Below the pieces are notes generated by a model. It saw only the letters and a list, made by a program, of their open reading frames with translations. It was not told the DNA's origin and searched no databases. A program made the position numbers and the translations under genes. A DNA stretch of 64,000 bases from Bacillus paralicheniformis (GTDB lineage: Bacteria > Bacillota > Bacilli > Bacillales > Bacillaceae), in contig NZ_LBMN02000004.1 in assembly GCF_001042485.2 (NCBI RefSeq), positions 372,001 through 436,000 on the forward strand, given 5' to 3'. Positions 1-8,477 of the stretch are shown here, piece by piece (positions within the stretch are counted from its first letter, which is position 1; every line of letters starts with the position of its first letter).

Positions 1-832
1 TTCCGTAAAATGTTTGGATCGATTGCTTCAGAGCGTGCAACAGCCCGCTTTTCACATCTTTGTGTACGAGCAGATAATCAGGCGCAATGCACGTCTGTCC
101 TGCGTTTGTCAGCTTTCCGAAAACAATCCTTTGAGCTGCAAGCTTAAGATCAGCATCCTTGTGCACGATGCAGGGGCTTTTTCCGCCAAGCTCAAGTGTG
201 ACTGGAATGAGCTGTTTTGCTGCGGCTTCCATGACGACTTTGCCCACGGGAACACTGCCTGTAAAAAAGATATAGTCAAATTTTTGCCGCAAAAGCTCTT
301 GATTCGTCTCCACCCCGCCCTCAATAACGGATACATATTCGGGGGGAAAGATTTCTTTAAGCATCTTGGATATGACGCTGGATACAGCGGGAGCAAGCTC
401 TGACGGTTTGATGACGGCCGTATTCCCCGCAGCAAGTGCGCCGATCAGAGGCGAAACGGCAAGCTGAAACGGATAGTTCCATGGCGCGATGATCAGGACC
501 GTGCCATAAGGCTCCGCAATGACGATGCTTTTTGAACCGATGTGCGAGACGGCCGTTTTGGCCTTTTTCGGCTTGGCCCATTTTTTTAATCGTCTGCTGA
601 TGAAGCGGATTTCTTCCAGTACAATGCCGATTTCCGTCATATAGGCTTCGTGCTCTGATTTATTAAGGTCTTTCTGAAGGGCCTCGAGTATGTCCCGTTC
701 ATATTTTTTTACAGCATTCTTAAGAATGTTGAGCTGTTCCAGACGATTTTCAACAGCGAGTGTTGCCCCGCTTAAAAAATATCGCTTTTGCTCGGTAACG
801 GTCGTTTCGATGGAGGGTGTACGTTCTGCCAT
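1..832 (-). CDS. ywdH: NAD(P)-dependent aldehyde dehydrogenase YwdH, 3' part cut by the window edge
   Basis: Class-3-like aldehyde dehydrogenase that oxidises aldehydes to acids; the physiological substrate is not known to me. The gene runs leftward and leaves the window, so only the first 277 codons are present. Visible motifs are the cofactor-binding APWNYP (about residue 116), the catalytic Glu in TLELGGKSP (about 214) and the nucleophilic Cys in NAGQTC (about 248). The ATG at 830-832 follows a GAAAGGA site. It is divergent from ywdI, the same arrangement as B. subtilis ywdH. Family assignment is secure; the symbol rests on synteny. Confidence 0.9.
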   Translation of the reverse strand, partial: MAERTPSIETTVTEQKRYFLSGATLAVENRLEQLNILKNAVKKYERDILEALQKDLNKSEHEAYMTEIGIVLEEIRFISRRLKKWAKPKKAKTAVSHIGSKSIVIAEPYGTVLIIAPWNYPFQLAVSPLIGALAAGNTAVIKPSELAPAVSSVISKMLKEIFPPEYVSVIEGGVETNQELLRQKFDYIFFTGSVPVGKVVMEAAAKQLIPVTLELGGKSPCIVHKDADLKLAAQRIVFGKLTNAGQTCIAPDYLLVHKDVKSGLLHALKQSIQTFYG

Positions 833-886
833 TCCCTGATTCCTTTCGCTTTTAGAAATTCGAGTGAAGTTTTTTTTCATTATGTG

Positions 887-907
887 TGACAGCCTTTTCA
901 GCTGTCA
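887..907. promoter_or_regulatory. inverted repeat between divergent ywdH and ywdI
   Basis: TGACAGC and GCTGTCA are separated by 7 nt (887-893 and 901-907) within the 270-bp gap between ywdH and ywdI. On the minus strand it lies upstream of ywdH. It could be an operator or a 5' UTR hairpin. No other clear signal was seen in the gap. Confidence 0.35.
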
Positions 908-1102
908 ACTTTTAGCCGTAATAAAATCGGCGTTTCCACCTGCGTTTGCCTGCAGATATCTTTTTTAAAAGTGCAAAAGGTGATATTTCACAGCAGGAGA
1001 GGCAATTTTTCGCAATGGATATTTGCAAAGTGCATTCGGCACGGGAGAAGTTAATTTGGTAAAATGAAATGGAAACTGAAAACGGTTTGGAGGATCGATT
1101 TG

Positions 1103-1411
1103 ATGAACATACATATATCAAGTTTGCTGCAGAAGATGGAGGACGAATTGAAAAAAGCAAAGGAATGCAGCCAGGAAAATGAATTGAAAATGCACATCGC
1201 GGTTATCCGCTCCCTTTGCGACGTCATTGTTGAACCGCAGCAGCGGCCGTCCGTCCAGTCTTCACCCTATGTTCAAACGGCCAATAAACCATCGAGCGAC
1301 CAGCTGATGCTAGAAAAAATGATGGGGAGCGCCGGTGCTGAACAATACAAAAAACAAGAGAAACAAAAGCACGAAGATGACGGCAACGGAGATTCTATTT
1401 TTGATTTCTAG
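1103..1411 (+). CDS. ywdI: small cytosolic protein YwdI (DUF5327-like)
   Basis: Unknown function. A protein of 102 residues, Lys/Glu-rich and predicted mostly helical, with a coiled-coil-like N-terminus (LLQKMEDELKKAKE), a Pro/Gln/Ser-rich middle and an acidic tail ending DSIFDF. No signal peptide, membrane segment or catalytic motif was seen. The start is placed at ATG 1103 because GGAGG (1089-1093) is at normal spacing; an upstream ATG at 1064 in frame has no ribosome site, and TTG 1100 is an alternative. It lies 38 bp before the permease gene ywdJ and probably belongs to the ywdIJK operon. The name comes from synteny with B. subtilis. Confidence 0.75.
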   Translation: MNIHISSLLQKMEDELKKAKECSQENELKMHIAVIRSLCDVIVEPQQRPSVQSSPYVQTANKPSSDQLMLEKMMGSAGAEQYKKQEKQKHEDDGNGDSIFDF

Positions 1412-1449
1412 GCGCCGTCGGCTGTTTTAAAAAAGAGAGGTTGATCAAC

Positions 1450-2751
1450 TTGAAACTGCTTTTTGGGGCTTTACAATGGACGGCATTTATTATTGCGGCC
1501 GCAATCGTGGTGCCCATTGCAATCGGGCAGTCATTCGGGCTGAACCAGGCAGAGACCGCTGGGCTGGTTCAAAGCACTTTTTTCGTGCTCGGCACAACGG
1601 CTTTTATCCAATGTTTATTGGGACACCGCCTGCCGATTAATGAGAGTCCGGCCGGCCTCTGGTGGGGCGTGTACACGATTTATTCCGGTCTTACAGGGAC
1701 CGTATTTGCGACTCATATTGAAACGCTTCAGGGGCTGCAGGGAGCGATGCTGCTAAGCGCGGTTTTCTTCTTTATTTTTAGTTTATTTAAAGTTATTGAT
1801 AAGCTGGCTGTGATGTTTACTCCTGTTGTGACGGGCATTTATTTACTGCTGCTGGTCATCCAGCTTAGCGATCCGATCGTTAAAGGTGTCATGGGGATCG
1901 GCTACCGGAAAAACGAGGTCGATATACCCGTGTTTTTGCTGGCGGTTGTGGTCATGCTGGCTACGTTTCTGATGAGCCGGTCAAACATTCCGGTTCTCAA
2001 GCAATATTCAATTTTAATTGCGCTTTTCGGCGGCTGGGTCTTATTTGCCGTATTCGGCGTGGCGAAGGCGCCTGAGCATGCGAACCAGCTGTTCCGCCTT
2101 CCGGATATTTTTCCGTTCGGAATGCCGCTGTTTGACAGCGGATTAGTCGTTACTTCGCTATTTATTACAGTATTGTTAATCGTCAATATGCTCGCCAGCA
2201 TACGGGTGGTTGAAGGAGCGGTCAGACAGTTTGAGAAGCTGGAGGAGAGGAGGCGGGCACGTCCTGCCGGATTTATCGCCTCCGTCAGCCATTTGCTGAG
2301 CGGATTGCTCGGAGCTGTAGGCACGGTGCCGATATCCGGGGCGGCCGGGTTTATTCAAACGACGAGAATGTCTTCGAAAAAACCGTTTTTGCTCGGGAGT
2401 TTGATCGTGATCGTCATCAGCTTTTTCCCGCTGGTCATGAATACTTTTGCCAGCCTGCCGTCTCCGGTCGGCTTTGCGGTGAACTTCGTCGTGTTTTCAA
2501 CGATGGTCGGCCTGGCATTTGCCGAATTCGATTCTTATGAAAAGGACGAGGCAGGCCGCATCCGTTTTGTTACCGGGATTGCGCTCCTTGCCGGCGTGGG
2601 GGTCATGTTTGTACCTGAAAGTGCTTTGGAAGGAATGCATCCTGTTTTTGTTTCCATTTTAAGCAATGGGCTTGTCCTTGGAACAATTGTAGCGATTGCT
2701 GCGGAACAGATGCAGCTACGGAAAAAGAAATTTGACAATATCGTGTCATGA
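1450..2751 (+). CDS. ywdJ: NCS2-family nucleobase permease-like protein YwdJ
   Basis: Polytopic membrane protein of the xanthine/uracil permease (NCS2) superfamily, predicted to carry a nucleobase or related substrate across the cytoplasmic membrane. About 12-14 hydrophobic segments run through its 433 residues. NCS2 hallmarks include NESPAGLWWG near residue 60 and the GAAGFIQTTR region near residue 305. The start is taken as TTG 1450 because AGAGAGG ends 9 nt upstream; TTG 1441 directly abuts the ribosome site and is unlikely. The substrate cannot be told from sequence. Confidence 0.8.
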   Translation: MKLLFGALQWTAFIIAAAIVVPIAIGQSFGLNQAETAGLVQSTFFVLGTTAFIQCLLGHRLPINESPAGLWWGVYTIYSGLTGTVFATHIETLQGLQGAMLLSAVFFFIFSLFKVIDKLAVMFTPVVTGIYLLLLVIQLSDPIVKGVMGIGYRKNEVDIPVFLLAVVVMLATFLMSRSNIPVLKQYSILIALFGGWVLFAVFGVAKAPEHANQLFRLPDIFPFGMPLFDSGLVVTSLFITVLLIVNMLASIRVVEGAVRQFEKLEERRRARPAGFIASVSHLLSGLLGAVGTVPISGAAGFIQTTRMSSKKPFLLGSLIVIVISFFPLVMNTFASLPSPVGFAVNFVVFSTMVGLAFAEFDSYEKDEAGRIRFVTGIALLAGVGVMFVPESALEGMHPVFVSILSNGLVLGTIVAIAAEQMQLRKKKFDNIVS

Positions 2752-2818
2752 GATGTGTAAACATTGAAATTAAAGGTGTGTGCGCTATGATGATAAAAGA
2801 AAGGCGGGCGATTTGATC

Positions 2819-3190
2819 GTGAAATTATTTTTAATTTTAGGTGCTGTCAATGCGATGCTTGCGGTTGCTTTAGGGGCGTTCGGAGCTCATGGTCTTGAGG
2901 GAAAAATTCCCGAGAAATATTTGCAAATCTGGCAGACCGGCGTCCAGTATCATATGTATCATGCGCTCGGTTTAATTGCCGTCGCGCTCATCGCGTCAAA
3001 GCTTACAGATGCGGGAAGCGTAACTGCGGCAGGTTGGCTGATGTTTGCCGGAATCGTTTTATTTTCAGGAAGTTTATATGTCCTCAGCCTTACGCAAATC
3101 AGCGTCCTCGGTGCGATTACTCCGCTGGGCGGCGTGGCGTTTATTGCCGCATGGATCATGGTTGTTGTATCAGCTGTTAAATACTTGTAG
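2819..3190 (+). CDS. ywdK: DUF423 family small membrane protein YwdK
   Basis: A 123-residue protein with four hydrophobic segments and the DUF423 signature GAFGAHGL (about residue 20) followed by YHMYHALG. Function is unknown across the family. GTG 2819 is preferred: AAAGGCGGG lies just upstream, the protein then begins MKLFLILGAVNAM as family members do, and the upstream ATG lacks a site. Last gene of the ywdIJK group, closed by a terminator at 3199-3234. Confidence 0.85.
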   Translation: MKLFLILGAVNAMLAVALGAFGAHGLEGKIPEKYLQIWQTGVQYHMYHALGLIAVALIASKLTDAGSVTAAGWLMFAGIVLFSGSLYVLSLTQISVLGAITPLGGVAFIAAWIMVVVSAVKYL

Positions 3191-3198
3191 CTTACTAA

Positions 3199-3234
3199 AA
3201 AGCCAATCTCCTGAAAGGATTGGCTTTTTTTTAT
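3199..3234 (+). terminator. rho-independent terminator after ywdK
   Basis: The stem AAGCCAATC / GATTGGCTT is followed by a run of T. It marks the end of the conserved ywd block before the inserted two-component/ABC cluster. Confidence 0.9.
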
Positions 3235-3346
3235 TTTAACAGGGGCTGATTCATGGTAATTTAATGTTATGAACAGGGCGAAAGACCCGGCTTTTGCATT
3301 TTGACAGAAGGGATGTGCATGGCGGAGGACCGGTCTCCGTTCAAAG

Positions 3347-3985
3347 ATGAAAATTAAAGTGATCATTGCGGATGACAATTCATTCATAAGAGAGGGTATG
3401 AAAATCATACTGAGCACTTATGATGAATTTGAAGTGCTGGCGACGGTGGAGGATGGCTTGCAAGCGGTCGAATTTTGCCGCGGCCAAGCTGTGGATATTG
3501 CACTGCTTGATGTCCGCATGCCCAACATGGATGGAGTGGAAGCTGCGCGGCTCATTTCAGAAACGGGCGCCAAGCCTTTTATTTTAACAACGTTTGATGA
3601 TGACGAATACATCGTCGCTGCCATACGGAACGGAGCAAAAGGATATTTGCTGAAAAATGCCGATCCTGAGCGAATTAGAGACGCAATTAAAAGCGTGTAC
3701 AACGGCCATACTGTCATGCAGGATATCATCCTCGACAAGATTAAATCCAATTTGGCGGAGCATAAAGAAGCGGAATCAAAAATAGACGAAAGCCTGTTTA
3801 CCGAACGCGAGCTCGGAATTATGGCCCTGATTGCCAGAGGGCTGTCCAATAAAGAAATATCGAAAGAACTGTTTATTTCTGAAGGTACGATTGCCAATTA
3901 TATTTCCTCGATTTTGGGGAAAACAGGGCTTGAACACCGGACGCAAATCGCAATTTATTATTTAACTGGAAAAGTTAACTTTTAA
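3347..3985 (+). CDS. NarL/FixJ-type response regulator (LnrK/YfiK-like)
   Basis: DNA-binding response regulator partnered with the adjacent kinase. The receiver domain (about 1-120) has the acidic pair DD at 9-10, phospho-acceptor Asp55 (LLDVRMPN) and conserved Lys near 105 (GYLLKN). A LuxR-type helix-turn-helix occupies about 147-205 (LTERE-type start, GLSNKEISKELFISEGTIANY). Length (212) is normal. ATG 3347 has no good ribosome site at normal distance; GGAGG is about 20 nt upstream, and a 12-codon ORF at 3319-3357 overlaps the start. Gene order RR-HK-ATPase-permease-permease suggests it activates the ABC genes. The closest known arrangement is B. subtilis lnrJK-lnrLMN; orthology is inferred, not shown. 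Confidence 0.88.
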   Translation: MKIKVIIADDNSFIREGMKIILSTYDEFEVLATVEDGLQAVEFCRGQAVDIALLDVRMPNMDGVEAARLISETGAKPFILTTFDDDEYIVAAIRNGAKGYLLKNADPERIRDAIKSVYNGHTVMQDIILDKIKSNLAEHKEAESKIDESLFTERELGIMALIARGLSNKEISKELFISEGTIANYISSILGKTGLEHRTQIAIYYLTGKVNF

Positions 3986-3999
3986 TCTGGGGGATCACC

Positions 4000-5106
4000 A
4001 TGGAATTGCGGATTATGACCGGCAAACTGATTTTGCTGGGATTTATCATCTATCAATGCGTTTCTTCGGAAATTGACAATCTGCCGTGGCTTGTGTTCAG
4101 CATTCTTGTTTACGCCTGTATCAACCTCGGGATTTCAATTTTATCTGAAGGAAAAATAAAAAAGCTTTTTATTATTATGTCTGTCATCATTTCAATTTTT
4201 TCTTATGCCGAGGTGCACCCCCTATTTATTTTATTTCTTCCTTTTAGCCTGTATGAAGGAGCAGCTGATTTCGGGCTGCCGAAGTGGATGGTACTTGCCG
4301 CTTCAATCGTTCCGGTTTTGTTTATCAATGAAAGCATCTCAGCGGTCTACGCGTTGACAGCCGCTTTTCAATTTTTGCTGTACTGGGCGGCAAGCCAAGA
4401 TGCAGCGCGGATTGAAAAGCTTGAACATCATATCGATCAAACGAGAAGAGACCTGGAGAAGGTAACAAACATGCTGCGGGAAAACAAAGAGTTCATCAGA
4501 CAATCCGAATATACGTATAAGCTTGAGGAGCGGAACCGGCTTTCCCAGGAAATACACGATAAAATCGGCCATTCCATGACAGGAGCGCTGATTCAGCTCG
4601 AAGCGGCGAAGCGCGTCCTTGACATAGACAAGGAAAAAGCTTCCGAGCTCCTGCAAAACGCGATTAACATCTCCAAGGACGGGATCGAAAATATCAGATT
4701 GACGTTAAAAAGCGTCAAGCCGCCCTCAGAACAGATGGGTATCCATAGATTGAAGCTGTTTATCGATGAATGTTCGGCGCGGTATCATATGAATATTTCA
4801 TTTTTGCATAAAGGCGATTTGGATGTTATTTCTCAAATTCAGTGGAAGATTATGTTTGAAAATATCACCGAAGCACTGACAAACTCGGTGAAATATGCAG
4901 AAGCGACACATGTATCCATCTATATTCATGTGCTGAATACACTCATTAAAGCCGAAGTGAAAGACAATGGAAAAGGGCGACAGAAAATCAAGAAAGGGAT
5001 GGGGATCATCGGGATGGAGGAACGGGCCGCTTCTGTTAACGGAAAGGTGATTGTTGACGGTTCGAACGGCTTCTCTGTCACCACCTTGCTGCCCAAGCAT
5101 GAATGA
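4000..5106 (+). CDS. sensor histidine kinase, HisKA_3 family (LnrJ/YfiJ-like)
   Basis: Membrane sensor kinase of 368 residues. Residues 1-130 contain about five hydrophobic segments with very short loops, so the signal is probably sensed in or at the membrane. A coiled coil follows (about 137-175), then the HisKA_3 dimerisation/phosphorylation motif with His186 (EERNRLSQEIHDKIGHSMTG). The ATPase domain carries an N-box (EALTNSVKYA) and a G-box (DNGKGR...GMGIIGM). ATG 4000 follows GGGGGAT and starts 14 nt after the regulator gene, so the two are co-transcribed. Intramembrane-sensing kinases next to ABC-2 exporters usually report antibiotic or membrane stress. Confidence 0.88.
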   Translation: MELRIMTGKLILLGFIIYQCVSSEIDNLPWLVFSILVYACINLGISILSEGKIKKLFIIMSVIISIFSYAEVHPLFILFLPFSLYEGAADFGLPKWMVLAASIVPVLFINESISAVYALTAAFQFLLYWAASQDAARIEKLEHHIDQTRRDLEKVTNMLRENKEFIRQSEYTYKLEERNRLSQEIHDKIGHSMTGALIQLEAAKRVLDIDKEKASELLQNAINISKDGIENIRLTLKSVKPPSEQMGIHRLKLFIDECSARYHMNISFLHKGDLDVISQIQWKIMFENITEALTNSVKYAEATHVSIYIHVLNTLIKAEVKDNGKGRQKIKKGMGIIGMEERAASVNGKVIVDGSNGFSVTTLLPKHE

Positions 5107-5138
5107 TTTCATAAATTGAATATGAATTTTCTCATGTG

Positions 5139-5181
5139 AAAAAGATGAAATGCTGCACTGCCGCACCATTCATCTTTTTTG
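5139..5181 (+). terminator. terminator-like hairpin between kinase and ABC genes
   Basis: AAAAGATGAA and TTCATCTTTTTT form an inverted repeat ending in a T run. It would limit read-through from the regulator-kinase pair into the ABC genes, so the latter probably have their own promoter. Confidence 0.7.
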
Positions 5182-5187
5182 TATAAT
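5182..5187 (+). promoter_or_regulatory. -10 element for the ABC transporter genes
   Basis: A perfect TATAAT lies directly after the terminator and 23 bp before the ATPase start. At -35 spacing I see no TTGACA-like hexamer; the region is occupied by the terminator stem. This fits a promoter that needs the neighbouring response regulator, but no operator repeat could be fixed by eye. Confidence 0.45.
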
Positions 5188-5209
5188 GAAATAAAAATGA
5201 GGTGAGAAC

Positions 5210-6145
5210 ATGAATGTATTGGAAATCCATCATCTAACAAAAAAATTTGGCGACTTCGTTGCCGTCGACAATATATCACTCTCGATCGAAGAGGGCGAAA
5301 TATTTGGATTGCTCGGCGCAAACGGGGCCGGAAAGAGCACGACCATTCACATGATCTCGAGTTTGCTGAGAAGCAATGAAGGCGAGATTTTGATTCTCGG
5401 AAAAAACATTGCGAAACACCGCAAATTCGCCAAGATGAATATCGGCATTGTCCCGCAGGATCTGGCCATTTACGAGGATTTAACGGCATATGAAAATGTG
5501 AAGTTTTTCGCCGGACTCTATGGTCTCCGCGGGGCCCAATTGCGCAATCGGGTGGAAGAAGCATTGCAGTTCGTCGGTTTAAGCGATAAGCATAAAAGCT
5601 TCCCGAAAAATTTTTCAGGCGGAATGAAAAGAAGGCTCAATATCGCCTGCGCGATCGCCCACAGGCCAAAGTTGATCATCATGGATGAACCAACGGTGGG
5701 AATTGATCCGCATTCGAGAAATTATATTTTGGAATCCGTCAAAAAGTTAAATGCGATGGGCTGCACGATTATTTACACCAGCCATTATATGGAAGAAGTT
5801 GAAGAGATCTGTACGCGGATCGCCATCGTGGATCATGGAAAAATTATCGCCGAAGGAACGAAGGAGCAGCTGAAATCGATCATTACCAACACGAAAGATA
5901 TTCAGGTCGTTCTTAAATCGGCGGAAAATGTCGATATCGGCGAACTGAAAACGATCAGCGGCGTGGAGGCGGCTGCTCTTGAAGACAATACGATCAAAAT
6001 CAACTCGGATGCAGGTGTCAATAATTTAAACCAGATTATTGAGAAGCTGATGAAAAACGGGGCCGAGATTCGTTCATTGGAAGAAAAAGCGCCTAATATG
6101 GAAACCGTGTTCCTGACCTTGACCGGAAGACAGTTGCGCGATTAG
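5210..6145 (+). CDS. ABC transporter ATP-binding protein (LnrL/YfiL-like)
   Basis: Cytosolic ATPase subunit of a drug-type ABC-2 exporter. Its 311 residues contain Walker A GANGAGKST (36-44), Q-loop Gln (VPQD, about 83), signature SGGMK (136-140), Walker B LIIMDEP (155-161) and the H-loop His192. The C-terminal 90 residues form the accessory domain of DrrA-type ATPases. ATG 5210 follows GAGGTGA. Length and layout match LnrL, which with LnrM and LnrN exports linearmycin-type polyenes; substrate identity here is inference. Two permease genes follow. Confidence 0.9.
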   Translation: MNVLEIHHLTKKFGDFVAVDNISLSIEEGEIFGLLGANGAGKSTTIHMISSLLRSNEGEILILGKNIAKHRKFAKMNIGIVPQDLAIYEDLTAYENVKFFAGLYGLRGAQLRNRVEEALQFVGLSDKHKSFPKNFSGGMKRRLNIACAIAHRPKLIIMDEPTVGIDPHSRNYILESVKKLNAMGCTIIYTSHYMEEVEEICTRIAIVDHGKIIAEGTKEQLKSIITNTKDIQVVLKSAENVDIGELKTISGVEAAALEDNTIKINSDAGVNNLNQIIEKLMKNGAEIRSLEEKAPNMETVFLTLTGRQLRD

Positions 6146-6160
6146 AAAGGGGGCCATGGT

Positions 6161-7285
6161 TTGAATACACTCATCATTGCGAAAAAAGAAATTGTATCGG
6201 CTTTTCGGGACAAGCGGACATTCCTTTTTATGCTGGCATTTCCGATTGTACTGATTATGATTTTAGGCACCGCGCTGACGAACGCTTTCGATCAGCAAAC
6301 AGCAGCGGTCGGCGAGGTTCATGTTCTGTATAAAGACAAGGCTGACGGAGCGTTTTCGGAAGGTTTTAAAACATTCGCAAAAGAAGCGAAAACATCCGGC
6401 GTTCATTTTAAAAAAATATTGTCTGATACGGATGGAAAACAAGAAATCAAACAAGGGAACTACGATGCTTACCTTGAGATCGAAAACAGCGGCATCAAGC
6501 TTTACCAAATGGATAAAAACAGTATGAAAAACAGCATTATTCAAGGAATGCTGACCGCGTTTGCAAACCGGTACAATGCCGCACAAGAGATCATCAAAGC
6601 CGCTCCTGAGCAAGCGGGTGCCGTGCTCGGGGACACACCTGGTGACCATTATATCAAGGAGACGTCTCTCAGCTCAGACAGAAAGCCCAACTCCATGGAT
6701 TATTACGCGGTTACCATGACCACTCTGATCGCGCTTTACAGTGCACTAAGCGCCAGTTATTTAATAAGGGGAGAGCGGCTTGGAAAAACAGCCGACCGGC
6801 TGATCGCGGCGCCGGTTCATAAAGGCGAGATTTTTGCCGGCAAGCTGATTGGCAATCTTGTGACAAACGGATTATGTATTTTTGCCGTCGTCATATTCAG
6901 CAAATACGTATTTAAAGCGTACTGGGGAGATCATCTCGCCCTTGTGGCGGCCGTGCTGTTCAGCATCGTATTGTTTGCCGTATGCCTCGGCCTTGGCGTC
7001 AGTTATTTGACGAGAACGGGGGAAGCGGCAGTGGCGATCATTAACGTGTTGATTCCGCTGGTTGCATTTTTCGGAGGCGCTTATTTTCCTGTCGAGGGTG
7101 CGGAAGGTGTTTTAGCTTTGATCAAAGACCTGTCTCCGCTCACATGGACGAACGAAGCTATTATGAACATTATATTTGCGGACGATCTAGCGGCGGGGCT
7201 GCCCGTAATCTTGCTGAACATCGGTTTATCCCTGTTATTTCTGCTGATTGCCGTTGTCTCATTGCAGAGAAGGGAGGGGCTGTAA
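6161..7285 (+). CDS. ABC-2 type permease (LnrM-like)
   Basis: Membrane subunit of the exporter, 374 residues. It has one N-terminal transmembrane segment (about 20-38), a large extracytoplasmic domain (about 40-185), then five C-terminal membrane segments, the standard ABC-2 half-transporter layout. The start is TTG 6161 after AAAGGGGG; the ATG at 6156 is out of frame. It begins 15 nt after the ATPase gene and ends 1 nt before the next start, so translation is probably coupled. Confidence 0.87.
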   Translation: MNTLIIAKKEIVSAFRDKRTFLFMLAFPIVLIMILGTALTNAFDQQTAAVGEVHVLYKDKADGAFSEGFKTFAKEAKTSGVHFKKILSDTDGKQEIKQGNYDAYLEIENSGIKLYQMDKNSMKNSIIQGMLTAFANRYNAAQEIIKAAPEQAGAVLGDTPGDHYIKETSLSSDRKPNSMDYYAVTMTTLIALYSALSASYLIRGERLGKTADRLIAAPVHKGEIFAGKLIGNLVTNGLCIFAVVIFSKYVFKAYWGDHLALVAAVLFSIVLFAVCLGLGVSYLTRTGEAAVAIINVLIPLVAFFGGAYFPVEGAEGVLALIKDLSPLTWTNEAIMNIIFADDLAAGLPVILLNIGLSLLFLLIAVVSLQRREGL

Positions 7286-7286
7286 G

Positions 7287-8432
7287 ATGAAAGAAATGCT
7301 ATGGCTTGTCAAAAACACACTGAATGTCACCTTCAAAAAGAAAATCAATATCTTTCTGTTCGTATGTCTGCCCTTGCTAGGCATATTCGTATCGCTTTTA
7401 ACAGAGGGAAGCATGGACAAGACAGATTTGCGCGTCGGAATTATCAATCATGACGGCGGACGAATCGCCGAAGATACTAAGGATTTTTTGAAGGGGATCG
7501 AGAATGTCAACATCAGCGCGGTCAGTGAAGCAGAAGGGAAAAGTCAAATTGCGTCAGGGGAGCTTGATTGCGTCATTACGTTTGAACAAGGCTTTTCTCA
7601 AAGCGTGCAGAGCGGAGAACCGGCTCATATCGCCATTGCATCTGTCAAAGGCGCTGAAATCACCGGGTTTGTGAAATCGTATGTTTATCATTACATTGAT
7701 AATATCGCCGCAATCGGCAAATCGGCGCAGGGGAATGAAAAGCGTTTTGAGGAAATGTATAAAAATTACCGGAGTTCTGAAACGGGTGTCAAAACATATA
7801 CGGTTGAAGACACGGCGAAAAATAGAAACATGACGGAGCGGACGGTCGGTTTTCTTCTGATGGCGATGCTTTTTTCAGCGGGAAGCTTGACCGAACTGTT
7901 AGTGAAGGAAAAAGAGAACAGAACGTATTTCAGGCTTTTGACCACACCGATAACGGCAAGACAGTACGTTATGTCCAATGTGGCCGTCAGTATGTCTGTC
8001 ATCGCATGCCAAATCTTTTTAACATTGATAATGGTGAAATATGTGTTCCGGATGGAGACTGGCATCTCATTTTGGGAGATGGCAGCGGTGCTGTTGATTT
8101 TTGCGATAAGCGCGGTCGGCCTGGCGCTGATCACCGTCGTCTTTGCAAATAGCTCTAAGTCATCCGGGGTATTGCGAAATTTAATATTTATGCCGACGAT
8201 CATGCTGTCCGGATGTTTTTGGCCGATTGAAATCATGCCGTCTTTCGCACAGCGTATCGCGGACTTTCTTCCGCAGCGGTGGGTGCTGGATACGCTGGCA
8301 AAATTGCAGGAGGGACAGCAGCTTCAAGGTCTGTATTTGAATATCATGATCCTGTTTGCTTTCGCTGCTGTCTTTTTCCTCATCGTTATTTACAAATTCA
8401 AACGTAATAATGATGTGAGAAACTTTGCTTAA
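7287..8432 (+). CDS. ABC-2 type permease (LnrN-like)
   Basis: Second membrane subunit, 381 residues, with the same topology as its neighbour (one N-terminal segment, external domain about 45-195, five or more C-terminal segments, NNDVRNFA tail). ATG 7287 is chosen because GGGAGGGG lies just upstream and it sits 1 nt after the previous stop; an in-frame ATG at 7248 is buried inside the upstream gene. Two dissimilar permeases with one ATPase imply a heterodimeric channel, as in LnrMN. Confidence 0.87.
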   Translation: MKEMLWLVKNTLNVTFKKKINIFLFVCLPLLGIFVSLLTEGSMDKTDLRVGIINHDGGRIAEDTKDFLKGIENVNISAVSEAEGKSQIASGELDCVITFEQGFSQSVQSGEPAHIAIASVKGAEITGFVKSYVYHYIDNIAAIGKSAQGNEKRFEEMYKNYRSSETGVKTYTVEDTAKNRNMTERTVGFLLMAMLFSAGSLTELLVKEKENRTYFRLLTTPITARQYVMSNVAVSMSVIACQIFLTLIMVKYVFRMETGISFWEMAAVLLIFAISAVGLALITVVFANSSKSSGVLRNLIFMPTIMLSGCFWPIEIMPSFAQRIADFLPQRWVLDTLAKLQEGQQLQGLYLNIMILFAFAAVFFLIVIYKFKRNNDVRNFA

Positions 8433-8437
8433 TATCT

Positions 8438-8477
8438 ATAAAAAAAGGGTTCGGTTTTAATGAAACCGAACCTTTAT
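8438..8477. terminator. bidirectional terminator between ABC operon and gerQ
   Basis: AAAGGTTCGGTTTT-type arms (AAAGGGTTCGGTTTT / AAAACCGAACCTTT region) with A and T runs on both sides separate convergent genes. The right arm overlaps the gerQ stop codon. Confidence 0.85.

Noticed and set aside
2959-3417. 152-codon leftward frame over the ywdK end
   Set aside because: It crosses a terminator and two real genes in antisense and has no supporting site.
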